This document shows, piece by piece, positions 7,219 to 17,515 of a DNA stretch of 42,646 nt (position 1 is the stretch's first letter; each line of letters starts with the position of its first letter). The notes below the pieces were generated by a model. It was given only the letters and a program-made list of their open reading frames with translations. It searched no databases and was not told the origin of the DNA. This DNA comes from Sulfitobacter sp. EhC04 (GTDB lineage: Bacteria > Pseudomonadota > Alphaproteobacteria > Rhodobacterales > Rhodobacteraceae), in NCBI RefSeq assembly GCF_001650875.1, contig NZ_LXYI01000022.1:1-42646 (forward strand), read 5' to 3'. The position numbers and the translations under genes are program-made.

Positions 7219-8865
7219 TTGGGTCAGGAGATTGGCGTGGTCAGCGAGCGTCTTGCAAAACATCGAGCTTCGGTCCTGCGTCCGATCCTGGAGCTTGAGA
7301 AGAAGGGTGAGCCGATCAGTGCCGCGATCGGAGATGCTGCTTGGGAACTGGGTCTGGCGAAGAGCCATACCTGGTCCCTTTACCGCCGTTTGCGCGAGAA
7401 CGATGGGCGGGCCACGGCGTTGGAGCTCGGCCGTCGCGGGCCGCAGCTAGGATCGAAACGGATCGCGCGAGAAGTTGAACACCTGATCGATGCGAGCCTG
7501 CGGCGCTATTATCTGGTCCGCGAGCGGCCCAGTTTTCTGCGCATTTGGCGAGAGATCCGTTCGGAGTGCGAGGCGAAGGGTTTTCAGCCCCCGACGCGGA
7601 AGACGGTAAAAGCTCGGCTTGATGCGATGGATGAGAAAGAGATTGTTCGAAAGCGTCGTGGTGCCAAGGAGGCGAATAAGACCTTTGCGGCACGTCCGGG
7701 CCGACTTGCGGTCGGAACGCCATTAGACATTGTACAGATCGATCACACGATGGCTGACATCATCTTGGTCGATTACATGGATCGGCGTCCGCTTGCGCGC
7801 CCCTATCTGACGGTGGCAATCGATGTTGCGACCCGGATCGTTCTTGGGGTTTTTGTCAGCTTTGATGCGCCGTCGGTCTTGTCTATCGCGCTCTGCCTCG
7901 ATCACTGCGTGCGCCGGAAATCAATCCACGTCCCAGGGACGTTGGAAGAGTTGGTCTGGCCAACGTCCGGTATCCCGAAGGCAATCCATGTCGACAATGC
8001 CCAGGAATTCCACAGCGAGGCTTTCTCATCGGCCTGCGAAGATTGGGGCATCGCCGTCGAATACCGCCCGCCTGGTGCAACTCACTTCGGTGGCCACATC
8101 GAACGTTTAATTGGAACGGCTATGGGGGCCGTTCATGTTCTGCCCGGAACCACGCAGTCCTCCGCCGCCGAGAAGGGCGACTACGACAGCGGGAAACATG
8201 CCGCTCTGACTCTAGCCGAGTTCGAGGAGTGGCTTGATCTGGAGATTTGTCGCTACCACAACACGCGTCACGAAGCCCTTGGGCGAACGCCGCTGGCTGC
8301 CTGGGCTGACCTGGGCGGGGACACAGCGGGTCGGCAGGTCATCGACGTTGAAGCCTTTCGCACAAGCTTCTTGCCATTTGAGTGGCGCCAGGTCGGGCGC
8401 ACCGGGATCACTCTCTTTGGGGTGCACTACTGGAGCGATGTCTTCGCGTCGTTGGTCGGACGCGGTCAGGGCAAGGTTCAGGTGAAATACGATCCGAGGG
8501 ACCTGTCACAGGTCTGGGTTCTCGTCGACGACGGCCGCATGATCCCGGCGCGGTATCGGGATCTGAGCCACCCGAGGATATCGCTTTGGGAAAGCCGGCG
8601 GGCGCGGAAGGAATGGCAGGATCGGCATGTTGGCCGGATTAATGAGAAGGCCCTCTTCCAGGTGATCGATGCGCAGCGTCGGTTGGCTGAGGCGGCGCGT
8701 GAGAAGACGAGGACCGCCCGTCTGGAAAGCGAGCGCGCGACGCGGCTTCCAAAGCAAAAGCCGCATCGTGATCCATCCCGGGAGATGTTTGCGATCGATA
8801 CCGGTAACCCCGACCTTCCCACCTATCCGATTGAAGAGTTTGATGACCCCAGAAGAAAGAATTGA
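7219..8865 (+). CDS. tniA: TniA, DDE transposase (TnsB-like)
   Basis: The 548-residue catalytic transposase of the element. An N-terminal helix-turn-helix region recognises the ends. The retroviral-integrase-fold core carries Asp175 (IVQIDHT), Asp259 (HVDNAQEF) and Glu295 (HIERLIG), with D-to-E spacing of 36. A Mu-type C-terminal beta-barrel and a charged tail follow, the tail presumably contacting TniB. Length and motif order match intact family members. The open frame begins with TTG at 7219; a GTG at 7237 is an alternative start, and neither has a strong ribosome site. The gene overlaps tniB by 23 bases. Confidence 0.93.
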   Translation: MGQEIGVVSERLAKHRASVLRPILELEKKGEPISAAIGDAAWELGLAKSHTWSLYRRLRENDGRATALELGRRGPQLGSKRIAREVEHLIDASLRRYYLVRERPSFLRIWREIRSECEAKGFQPPTRKTVKARLDAMDEKEIVRKRRGAKEANKTFAARPGRLAVGTPLDIVQIDHTMADIILVDYMDRRPLARPYLTVAIDVATRIVLGVFVSFDAPSVLSIALCLDHCVRRKSIHVPGTLEELVWPTSGIPKAIHVDNAQEFHSEAFSSACEDWGIAVEYRPPGATHFGGHIERLIGTAMGAVHVLPGTTQSSAAEKGDYDSGKHAALTLAEFEEWLDLEICRYHNTRHEALGRTPLAAWADLGGDTAGRQVIDVEAFRTSFLPFEWRQVGRTGITLFGVHYWSDVFASLVGRGQGKVQVKYDPRDLSQVWVLVDDGRMIPARYRDLSHPRISLWESRRARKEWQDRHVGRINEKALFQVIDAQRRLAEAAREKTRTARLESERATRLPKQKPHRDPSREMFAIDTGNPDLPTYPIEEFDDPRRKN

Positions 8866-9700
8866 CCGCATCCGCAGCGATCATTGGATCGCATTCGACC
8901 GTGCAACGATTGTTCTCAACCGATTGACGGCTTTGATGGAAATGCCGCAGCAGAGCCGGATGCCTGGCCTAATGGTCTACGGCAGTTCCGGCATCGGTAA
9001 AACGATGATCGCCAAACGCATGGCCAGCAAGTATCCGACACAGTACGATGCAGAACTGGGCATCACGAAAACCCCCATCCTGCTGGTTCAGGCGCCGCCG
9101 GCGCCCGACGAGCGACGGTTCTACCAGCATATCCTGTCGACGATCGGAGCGCCGATGTGGGGGCGGCATACCGTGTCCGAACTTGAGGTTCGCGCGCTCA
9201 GCCATCTTCGGGATATGGACCTCAAAATGCTGATGATCGATGAGGTGCACAATTTGCTGGCCGGGAGCTACCGGGAGCAGCGCCGGTTCCTGAACATGCT
9301 GCGGTTCCTGGCCAACGATCTTTGTGCCTCGCTTGTCGTGTTCGGTGTCAACGAAGCCCTTGAGGCCGTCCGCGGTGACGACCAACTCGCCCGTCGGTTG
9401 GACGAACACTACCTGCCGCTCTGGGAGGATGACGTTGAGTTCTCTCAGCTCATTCAGACGTTGATTGCCGCGATGGCACTCGAGCAACGGTCGGGCCTGA
9501 CAGTCGCGTCGCTTCGGACGATCCTGAAGGTGACGGGAGGTGTGACGTCGCGCGTGTTCATCATGATCAAGTCTTTGGCCGTTGAGGCGATCGAGACGGG
9601 TGAGGAGCGGATCACCGATGATGCCGTTCAGTCCTGGCAGCCGGTATGGGCAAAGCACGCCTGGAGCACTCCACGCCGGCCAATGGCAGAGTTCGGGTAA
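8843..9700 (+). CDS. tniB: TniB, AAA+ ATPase of the transposon (TnsC-like)
   Basis: A 285-residue ATPase that in this family selects target DNA and activates the transposase. Walker A is YGSSGIGKTMI and Walker B is LKMLMIDEVHNLL, followed by an arginine-bearing sensor region (LARRLDEHYLPLW). The ATG at 8843 (MTPEERIDRIRSDHW) is chosen as the family-like start; the frame is open to 8669 only because it runs beneath tniA. It overlaps tniA and tniQ on either side, so the three genes form a tight operon. Confidence 0.92.
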   Translation: MTPEERIDRIRSDHWIAFDRATIVLNRLTALMEMPQQSRMPGLMVYGSSGIGKTMIAKRMASKYPTQYDAELGITKTPILLVQAPPAPDERRFYQHILSTIGAPMWGRHTVSELEVRALSHLRDMDLKMLMIDEVHNLLAGSYREQRRFLNMLRFLANDLCASLVVFGVNEALEAVRGDDQLARRLDEHYLPLWEDDVEFSQLIQTLIAAMALEQRSGLTVASLRTILKVTGGVTSRVFIMIKSLAVEAIETGEERITDDAVQSWQPVWAKHAWSTPRRPMAEFG

Positions 9701-10632
9701 CAATCAAACCATTGCCACGCCGTCCGCCGCCGATACGCGATGAGCTGCTCTCGAGCTGGATCAGGCGGCTGGCACAGGCCAATCATTGTTCCGTCGAAGA
9801 CCTCTGCGGATATCTCGGATTGGGGCAGGGCAGGATGCCGGAGCTAATGAACGATCTCGGACAGGTGAACTGGGCTCGCTTTTGCTCGGCGGTTCAACGG
9901 ACCCGGGATGAGATCGAGGCCATGGCTCTTCCGGACACGACCCATCTTCCCGTTCAATGCGTATCGCGTGACGACTTCCAGGTTTGCGAAAGCTGCACGG
10001 ATCAGACGCCCGGACTGATCCTGCGCCACTGGCGCTTGGGTTGGTCGCTGACTTGCGGAAACTGTGGTCGACCCCTTTTGGCGAGGCATCCGTCAGATGG
10101 TCTATCAGACAGGCTACGTGTCCGCGCCGCTCGCGGCGCGGCAGTGCTGCAGACTGTGGTTCAAACCAACGATCTTGGGCGCATACGCCGGATCAGCCGC
10201 ACCTTGTCCGTTCTGAGGATACTTGGTTTGGAGTACCCCGCTTCGTTCACGTCTCGGGGCCAGTTGGAGAGATCAGCAGCACTTGCCGCAGTCGATGTCT
10301 GCACGACCCGCCCGTTGCTGGGCGCAGCAATCCTATTGTGCAGAAACGACAGGGCATTCTGGGAGCTCCGCCGTGTCTTTCCCCAGCACAGACGAGTGAT
10401 TGCGCGGGTGCTAACGCTGTCACACGATCTCGAGAGGCGACTTCCGCGCCAACCAAAAGGGAAGCGTGTGCCAAAGCAAGAAACGCGAACAGCGAACCGA
10501 CCGGTCGCGTCGGAAGGTGCCCTACAGGCAGCCCGCCAGGCCATCTCTGAGCTTGGGCCCGATGCAGCTCGTCAAGTGCTCTTGGCGCGAGCGGATACAA
10601 TCTGGAAGCGCGAAAGCTGCGTCAGGTACTGA
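9646..10632 (+). CDS. tniQ: TniQ family target-selection protein
   Basis: A 328-residue TniQ protein, the transposition accessory factor of Tn5053/Tn7-like elements. The N-terminal domain contains the typical P-x-RDELLSSWIRRLA start. It is followed by paired zinc-binding cysteines, CESC (near residue 114) and CGNC about 30 residues later. The C-terminal half is less conserved and ends in a basic tail. The ATG at 9646 overlaps tniB by 55 bases. No Cas gene is fused or linked inside the element, so nothing suggests RNA-guided targeting. Confidence 0.9.
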   Translation: MGKARLEHSTPANGRVRVTIKPLPRRPPPIRDELLSSWIRRLAQANHCSVEDLCGYLGLGQGRMPELMNDLGQVNWARFCSAVQRTRDEIEAMALPDTTHLPVQCVSRDDFQVCESCTDQTPGLILRHWRLGWSLTCGNCGRPLLARHPSDGLSDRLRVRAARGAAVLQTVVQTNDLGRIRRISRTLSVLRILGLEYPASFTSRGQLERSAALAAVDVCTTRPLLGAAILLCRNDRAFWELRRVFPQHRRVIARVLTLSHDLERRLPRQPKGKRVPKQETRTANRPVASEGALQAARQAISELGPDAARQVLLARADTIWKRESCVRY

Positions 10633-10650
10633 CGCGGAGCCCTGTGGATA

Positions 10651-10726
10651 TATTGTAATTAAGGGTACAAAAACCGCCGAAAAGGCGTCCAATCCGCAGA
10701 ATCTGATTAATTAGGGTACAGTGACA
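10651..10726 (-). repeat. Right transposon end: two transposase sites and inverted repeat
   Basis: Inverted copies of the 19-bp site are at 10651-10669 and, as the terminal repeat, at 10702-10720; the element ends with GTGACA at 10726. The right end thus has two sites against four on the left, an asymmetry known in Tn7-like elements. A small CGCC/GGCG hairpin lies between them. Confidence 0.8.
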
Positions 10727-10741
10727 CCGAGGCTCCCTCAT

Positions 10742-11599
10742 TCATAACGAGAGTCTGCGGGTCTGGTTTTCATATTCTTCGGTTTGGGTTTGAGCAAGCG
10801 CGGCGGGCGCGGAGCCCTCAAATTGCTCAAGCGTCCGGCGCGCTTCTGCGGGTGTATTGTTGCCGAGTGACGAGTGCGGCCTGACGTCGTTGTAATCATA
10901 TCGCCATAGGGCCAGCTTGCGTCTTGCATCGTCCAGGCTGTCGAACATCTCCTCGTTTAGGAGTTCGTCGCGCAAGCTGCCGTTGAAGCTCTCGATGAAG
11001 GCGTTCTGCTGGGGCTTGCCAGGATCGATGTAATGCCACTCAACGCCGTTGCGGTTGGCCCATTCCAGGATCGCGCGACTGGTGAACTCCGTCCCGTTAT
11101 CACTGACAATGCTAGCCGGTTTGCCATAGAGCCGGACAAGTGCATCCAGTTCCCGTGCCACCCGTGCGCCTGAGATGCTGGTGTCAGCCATCAGGCAGAG
11201 GTTCTCACGACAGCAATCATCATTCACAGCCAGGATGCGGAACCGCCGCGATGCGCCGAAAGTATCGGACAAGAAGTCCAACGACCATCGTTCACCCAGT
11301 CTTAGAGCTTCTGGCATCGGTGTGCGTGACCCACGAGCCCGTTTGCGCCCACGTCGCGGCCTGACGCCCAGTTTCTCCTCCGTATAGAGGCGATACAGCT
11401 TCTTGTGGTTCATGATCATTCCCTTGCGTTCCAGCATCACCCCGATCCGCCGATAGCCGAACCGGGGGCGTTTGTGCGCAACGGCCTTCATCTCCTCGCG
11501 GATCTCAGGATTGTCAGGCGGACGATCACGCCGAACGGTTTTGGGGTCGACACCGACAAGACGGCAGGCCCGACGTTGCGAGATGTCATGCTCTCGCAT
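10742..11599 (-). CDS. IS3-family transposase OrfB
   Basis: The catalytic half of the IS3 transposase, normally made as an OrfA-OrfB fusion by programmed frameshifting. The HTH-like start ([19 protein letters not shown]) is followed by the integrase core with Asp108 (WSLDFLSD), Asp167 (IVSDNGTEF) and Glu203 (NAFIESFNG), D-35-E spacing. The reading frame is intact over 285 residues. The first ATG of the frame is given; in vivo translation probably enters by frameshift from orfA at about 11640. Confidence 0.93.
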   Translation of the reverse strand: MREHDISQRRACRLVGVDPKTVRRDRPPDNPEIREEMKAVAHKRPRFGYRRIGVMLERKGMIMNHKKLYRLYTEEKLGVRPRRGRKRARGSRTPMPEALRLGERWSLDFLSDTFGASRRFRILAVNDDCCRENLCLMADTSISGARVARELDALVRLYGKPASIVSDNGTEFTSRAILEWANRNGVEWHYIDPGKPQQNAFIESFNGSLRDELLNEEMFDSLDDARRKLALWRYDYNDVRPHSSLGNNTPAEARRTLEQFEGSAPAALAQTQTEEYENQTRRLSL

Positions 11600-11637
11600 C
11601 GCCTTAAGCGCTGCCGCTCGCCGCTCAGCCGGTGTCG

Positions 11638-11901
11638 TTAGTTCTTTCCCAGCAGATCCTTCAGTACAACATTGTCCAACATGGCATCCGCCAGCAGGCG
11701 TTTGAGTTTGGCGTTCTCGTCAGTGACCGCGCGCAGCTTCGCCGCATCCGACACCTCCATGCCGCCATACTTCGACTTGAACTTGTAGAACGTCCCCTGG
11801 CTGAGACCGTGCTTGCGGCACACCTCAGCAGTTGGCATCCCGGCTTCTTGCTCTTTGATCATCCCGATAATCTGGGCTTCTGTGAAACGGCTCTTTCGCA
11901 T
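11638..11901 (-). CDS. IS3-family transposase OrfA
   Basis: An 87-residue helix-turn-helix protein of the IS3 family that binds the IS ends. It begins [19 protein letters not shown] with the HTH in the first ~45 residues ([20 protein letters not shown]). A leucine-zipper-like stretch ([20 protein letters not shown]) mediates contact with OrfB. It ends just upstream of orfB in a different frame, the layout that uses a -1 frameshift. Confidence 0.93.
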   Translation of the reverse strand: MRKSRFTEAQIIGMIKEQEAGMPTAEVCRKHGLSQGTFYKFKSKYGGMEVSDAAKLRAVTDENAKLKRLLADAMLDNVVLKDLLGKN

Positions 11902-11969
11902 CTGTTTGCTCCTTCGAAAGGTTGAGCAAACTCTACATTAAAGTGCGGGAGGTTTCGGGGGGCAGGTCA

Positions 11970-12395
11970 ATATTCTTGCCCCGGTTTTGGATTCGACATT
12001 GGCAAGAAATCCTTGACCTTTAGATTTTTGGGTCTCTTCGTTGCAGGCAAGTCCGTGACTCCGAAATCACTATTTGCCTTCCGAAGTAGAGCAAGAAATT
12101 GGAAAATTTCACCGATACTTGCGGATAGTTTGAACGCTTTCCCGCATACTTCGATGGTTATGACGGTTGTGGACCGGCTCTATGAAGAGGGTAATGTCTA
12201 TTGCCATCTATTCGCGCAGGCGGGTTTTCAGGTGGAGTGACGTGATGATCCCAGGCGACCACATGGGTTTCATATGAATACATAATTCTTGCCGACTGTT
12301 AGCGCAGCGATTAATCGTATTGGGCCTACGTTCGCTGAGTGGTTGACCCTCAGGGCCGAAAAGGCACACACTGAACCATGCGTCATGGATTTTCG
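11970..12395. other. IS flank with one unrecognised short ORF
   Basis: 426 bases between the IS3 end and the efflux-pump gene. An ATG frame at 12013-12240 (+) could encode 75 residues ending VVDRLYEEGNVYCHLF and then a short tail. I do not recognise it, and its composition in the first half looks non-coding. It may be a truncated gene whose 5' part was lost with the IS insertion. It is not the missing part of cas1, and no CRISPR repeat is present. Confidence 0.3.
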
Positions 12396-14899
<2,504 letters not shown>

Positions 14900-15301
14900 A
14901 TGAAAATCGCAAAAGCAGGTTCCAGTGCATCCAGTTGGGCCCCGGCAGAAAACTTTACTGGGCGCGTGCGTCGAGATCCTTTAGTTGCTCCGGAGAGCCC
15001 CGGTCGGGCGGTCGCAGGTTGTGTTACTTTTGAACCGGGCGCGCGGACAGCTTGGCATACGCATCCGGCAGGTCAGATACTCATCATCACAGCCGGAAAA
15101 GGATGGGTCCAACGCGAAGGTGGCCCACGTGAAGAGGTAACGCCAGGAGATTCAGTTTGGTTTGATGCGAACGAAAAACACTGGCACGGCGCGACTGACA
15201 AGACGGCGATGACGCACATTGCGGTGACCGAGTTTATTGAAGGCGAAGCGGCGGACTGGCTCGAGCATGTATCTGATGCCGACTATGACTATAATGGCTG
15301 A
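14900..15301 (+). CDS. Small cupin resembling Mn-dependent hydroxynitrile-lyase cupins
   Basis: A 133-residue single-domain cupin. Metal-ligand positions His53, His55, Gln59 (AWHTHPAGQ) and His94 (NEKHWHG) match those described for the manganese-dependent cupin hydroxynitrile lyases of the GtHNL/AcHNL type. The surrounding sequence (TFEPGARTAWHTHP and GDSVWF) is also alike. The natural role of that family is unknown, and lyase activity may be incidental. Many relatives sit in degradation clusters beside carboxymuconolactone-decarboxylase-like genes, as here. It is the first gene of the plus-strand catabolic island and about 300 bases before the TRAP genes. Confidence 0.85.
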   Translation: MKIAKAGSSASSWAPAENFTGRVRRDPLVAPESPGRAVAGCVTFEPGARTAWHTHPAGQILIITAGKGWVQREGGPREEVTPGDSVWFDANEKHWHGATDKTAMTHIAVTEFIEGEAADWLEHVSDADYDYNG

Positions 15302-15604
15302 TCTGGCTTTTGCTCTGTCAGATGAGCACTCATCGAAAATCAACGTGGTTTTGGGCAGTTAGCTGTTCGTCATAGACCTTTGAAGACTTGTTCAGGACCT
15401 TTGCAGAATTCGCAAAAGTGGTTTGATTTTGAAGGCCTATAGTCATCACAAGACACATTTGGTGACTCGCCAAGTGCATGAGACGGGTAGGGAGGCCCTG
15501 CATCATGAAATCATCAAGAATAGGAATTGCTCAGCGCCTGACGTGTTCGTCAAATGGCGGTGTTCACGCGCAATCAATGCGTTGCCGAATGGAAGTTTAG
15601 TCTA
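15302..15604 (+). promoter_or_regulatory. Leader region before the TRAP operon with repeated GACCTTTG and a small dyad
   Basis: 303 bases with no supported gene. GACCTTTG occurs at 15375-15382 and again at 15396-15403, two helical turns apart. The second copy runs into the dyad TTTGC...GCAAA (15400-15416). These are candidate operator half-sites for a regulator of the transporter operon. The following bases up to the start codon contain a short open frame that I regard as chance. Confidence 0.35.
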
Positions 15605-16156
15605 ATGGGTAGTGTTGAGCGGGCACTTCTGACACTGTCGAAGCTGCTTATCTGGCTTTCCGGGTTATTCTTGTTTTGCATGATGTTACACGTCCTAAGC
15701 GACGTAATCATGAAAACCTTCTTCAATTCCCCGATCCCCGGAACATCAGAGTTTGTCGCTCACTACTACATGGTCGCTGCGGTGTTTCTACCCATGCCTT
15801 TCGTGGAAATGCGGAATTCGGGCATTGCGGTTGATCTTTTTTATAACCTGTTCGGCCCTGCGATTCAGCGGATCATGCTGCTCTGCGCTTATCTCGGGCA
15901 ACTGACATTTTTCTCTTTGTTGGCTTATCAGTCCGGTCTTGATGCTTGGCATGCATGGGAAGTGCGTGAATACCTGTCCGGCCAGATTATCGTCACGATA
16001 TGGCCCGCGTCGTTTTTTCTGCCAGTGGGATTTGGTTTGTCGGCTTTGGCCAGTGCCCTGCGGTTTGTGCAAGTCATCCATCGTCCAGATTGGGTCACCG
16101 TGACTGAATACAAGTCTGCAGAAGAAGTAGACCGCCGCGTAAAGGATATTGGCTAA
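15605..16156 (+). CDS. TRAP transporter small permease (DctQ type)
   Basis: A membrane protein of about 183 residues with four hydrophobic segments, the small integral subunit of a tripartite ATP-independent periplasmic transporter. It supports the large permease in sodium-driven uptake of organic acids. Segments start near LLIWLSGLFLFCMMLHVL, then FVAHYYMVAAVFLPM, MLLCAYLGQLTFFSLL and IWPASFFLPVGFGLSALA. The ATG at 15605 (MGSVERALL) is preferred on family length; the frame is open from 15554. Its stop overlaps the next ATG (TAATG). Confidence 0.9.
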   Translation: MGSVERALLTLSKLLIWLSGLFLFCMMLHVLSDVIMKTFFNSPIPGTSEFVAHYYMVAAVFLPMPFVEMRNSGIAVDLFYNLFGPAIQRIMLLCAYLGQLTFFSLLAYQSGLDAWHAWEVREYLSGQIIVTIWPASFFLPVGFGLSALASALRFVQVIHRPDWVTVTEYKSAEEVDRRVKDIG

Positions 16157-17463
16157 TGGAACGCATTGAAATCGGTATACTTGGTATCGTCATAGCACTG
16201 GTATTGATGGCTTTGCGTATGCAGGTGGGCGTAGTGCTGGGTCTGGTGGCTTTTGTCGGGATTTCCGTCTTGACCAGTGTAAGCGCCGCTTGGGGCATTC
16301 TCACTGCCATCCCCCTGAACTTCATTGCCGACTGGAACCTGAGTGCGGTGCCGATGTTCCTTCTGATGGGCTACATTGCGGCGCAGGCAGGACTGACCAA
16401 AGGCCTTTTTCAGAGCGCCCGTATCTTCTTGGGGCGGGTACCGGGGGGATTGGCATCAGCGACCGTAATAGCCTCGGCGCTATTCGCGTCAGCGTCAGGG
16501 TCCAGCGTGGCAACAGCGGCTGCATTTTCTCGAATTGCCGTCCCAGAAATGCTGAAATCAGGCTACAAGAGCTCTCTGGCGACCGGGAGCGTCGCGGCGG
16601 CGGGAACGCTAGGTTCGCTCATTCCACCGAGCATCTTGATGATCCTATTTGGAATATTCACAGAAACCTCCATCGGTTCTCTGTTCATTGGTGGCATCTT
16701 GCCGGGTATCCTGTCGGCTTTTGCTTTCATCGTGATGATCACAGTGCGCGCAAAGCTCGATCCTACGCTAGCACCCGTCAATGAGGTGCGTGCCACCCAT
16801 CAGGAAACGTGGGAGGCACTTCGCGGAATATGGCCACTGCCGACTCTTATTCTGGGCGTGCTGGGTGGCATTTTTGCTGGCTTCTTTTCACCCACAGAAG
16901 CGGGAGCGGTTGGGGCTGCCTTGGCAGTACTGATCGCTGTGGTGAGGCGCACACTTTCCGTGAAAGCCATTCGGACTGCATTGATCGAGACCGCAGAGGG
17001 TACATCGACGGTATTTGTTATCGCCATCGGTGCGACGATGTTCTCGGTGTTCCTAGGGCTTTCTTCGGTGCCAAACGCTCTGGCCGACTGGTTGCTCGGG
17101 GTTATCGAGTCGCCCGTTGCAGTAATCATGGCCATCGCGGTGATCTACATTTTGCTGGGAATGTTCGTCGACAGCGTTTCAATCATGCTGCTGACAATTC
17201 CCATCATCGACCCGATCCTGAAGGGCCTGGGTGTCGATATGATTTGGTTTGGCATCATTGCGATCAAACTGCTTGAGATCGGCATGGTAACGCCACCTGT
17301 CGGCCTGAATGTCTACGTAATCCGAAGCGCCTTAGGATCAAGCGTAAACATCACCGATGTGTTCCGGGGAGTGTCGTGGTTCATCTTGACCGACATTGTG
17401 ACTTTGGCCCTATTGATCGGTTTTCCGGCAATCACGCTCTTTCTGCCTCAAATCATGAATTAA
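16156..17463 (+). CDS. TRAP transporter large permease (DctM type)
   Basis: A 435-residue large permease forming the elevator-type transport domain. Typical family stretches are seen: ASGSSVATAAAFSRIAVPEM near 112-131, GTLGSLIPPSILMILFG and, in the second half, PPVGLNVYVIRSALG. The multiple hydrophobic helices cover the full length. Start and stop agree with neighbours: it overlaps the small permease by one base and is followed after 52 bases by the binding protein. Substrate cannot be read from the sequence, but the catabolic context suggests a carboxylate intermediate or growth substrate. Confidence 0.95.
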   Translation: MERIEIGILGIVIALVLMALRMQVGVVLGLVAFVGISVLTSVSAAWGILTAIPLNFIADWNLSAVPMFLLMGYIAAQAGLTKGLFQSARIFLGRVPGGLASATVIASALFASASGSSVATAAAFSRIAVPEMLKSGYKSSLATGSVAAAGTLGSLIPPSILMILFGIFTETSIGSLFIGGILPGILSAFAFIVMITVRAKLDPTLAPVNEVRATHQETWEALRGIWPLPTLILGVLGGIFAGFFSPTEAGAVGAALAVLIAVVRRTLSVKAIRTALIETAEGTSTVFVIAIGATMFSVFLGLSSVPNALADWLLGVIESPVAVIMAIAVIYILLGMFVDSVSIMLLTIPIIDPILKGLGVDMIWFGIIAIKLLEIGMVTPPVGLNVYVIRSALGSSVNITDVFRGVSWFILTDIVTLALLIGFPAITLFLPQIMN

Positions 17464-17515
17464 GTTCCGAAACGACCAACTACCATAATCAACACCACCA
17501 AAGGGAGATACTAAC

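Larger units (their letters stand above)
7067..10726 (+). mobile_element. TniA-TniB-TniQ transposon (Tn5053/Tn7-like), 3660 bp
   Basis: Perfect 25-bp terminal inverted repeats, beginning TGTCACTGTACCCTAATTAA, occupy 7067-7091 and 10702-10726. They enclose tniA, tniB and tniQ in one direction. No resolvase, cargo or CRISPR component lies inside. The flanking 5-mers differ (GCTGC on the left, CCGAG on the right), although this family normally makes a 5-bp target duplication. The left flank is cas1 and the right flank is a clipped IS3-family end, so the copy did not arise by one simple insertion. Confidence 0.93.
10727..11969 (-). mobile_element. IS3-family insertion sequence, orfB-side tip missing
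   Basis: Contains orfA and orfB in the usual overlapping arrangement. The orfA-side end, read on the minus strand, starts TGACCTGCCCCCCGAAACCT at 11969. At the orfB side the matching sequence begins only at CCGAGGCTCCCTCA (10727). About 10 terminal bases are absent, and the TniABQ inverted repeat abuts the cut. The IS has therefore lost one functional end. Confidence 0.85.

Noticed and set aside
3331..10726. A CRISPR-associated (RNA-guided) transposon, because Cas9 and TniA/TniB/TniQ genes are adjacent
   Set aside because: cas9 and cas1 lie outside the inverted repeats, cas1 is broken by the element, Cas9 is nuclease-competent, and no guide array is inside. The adjacency is best explained by insertion.
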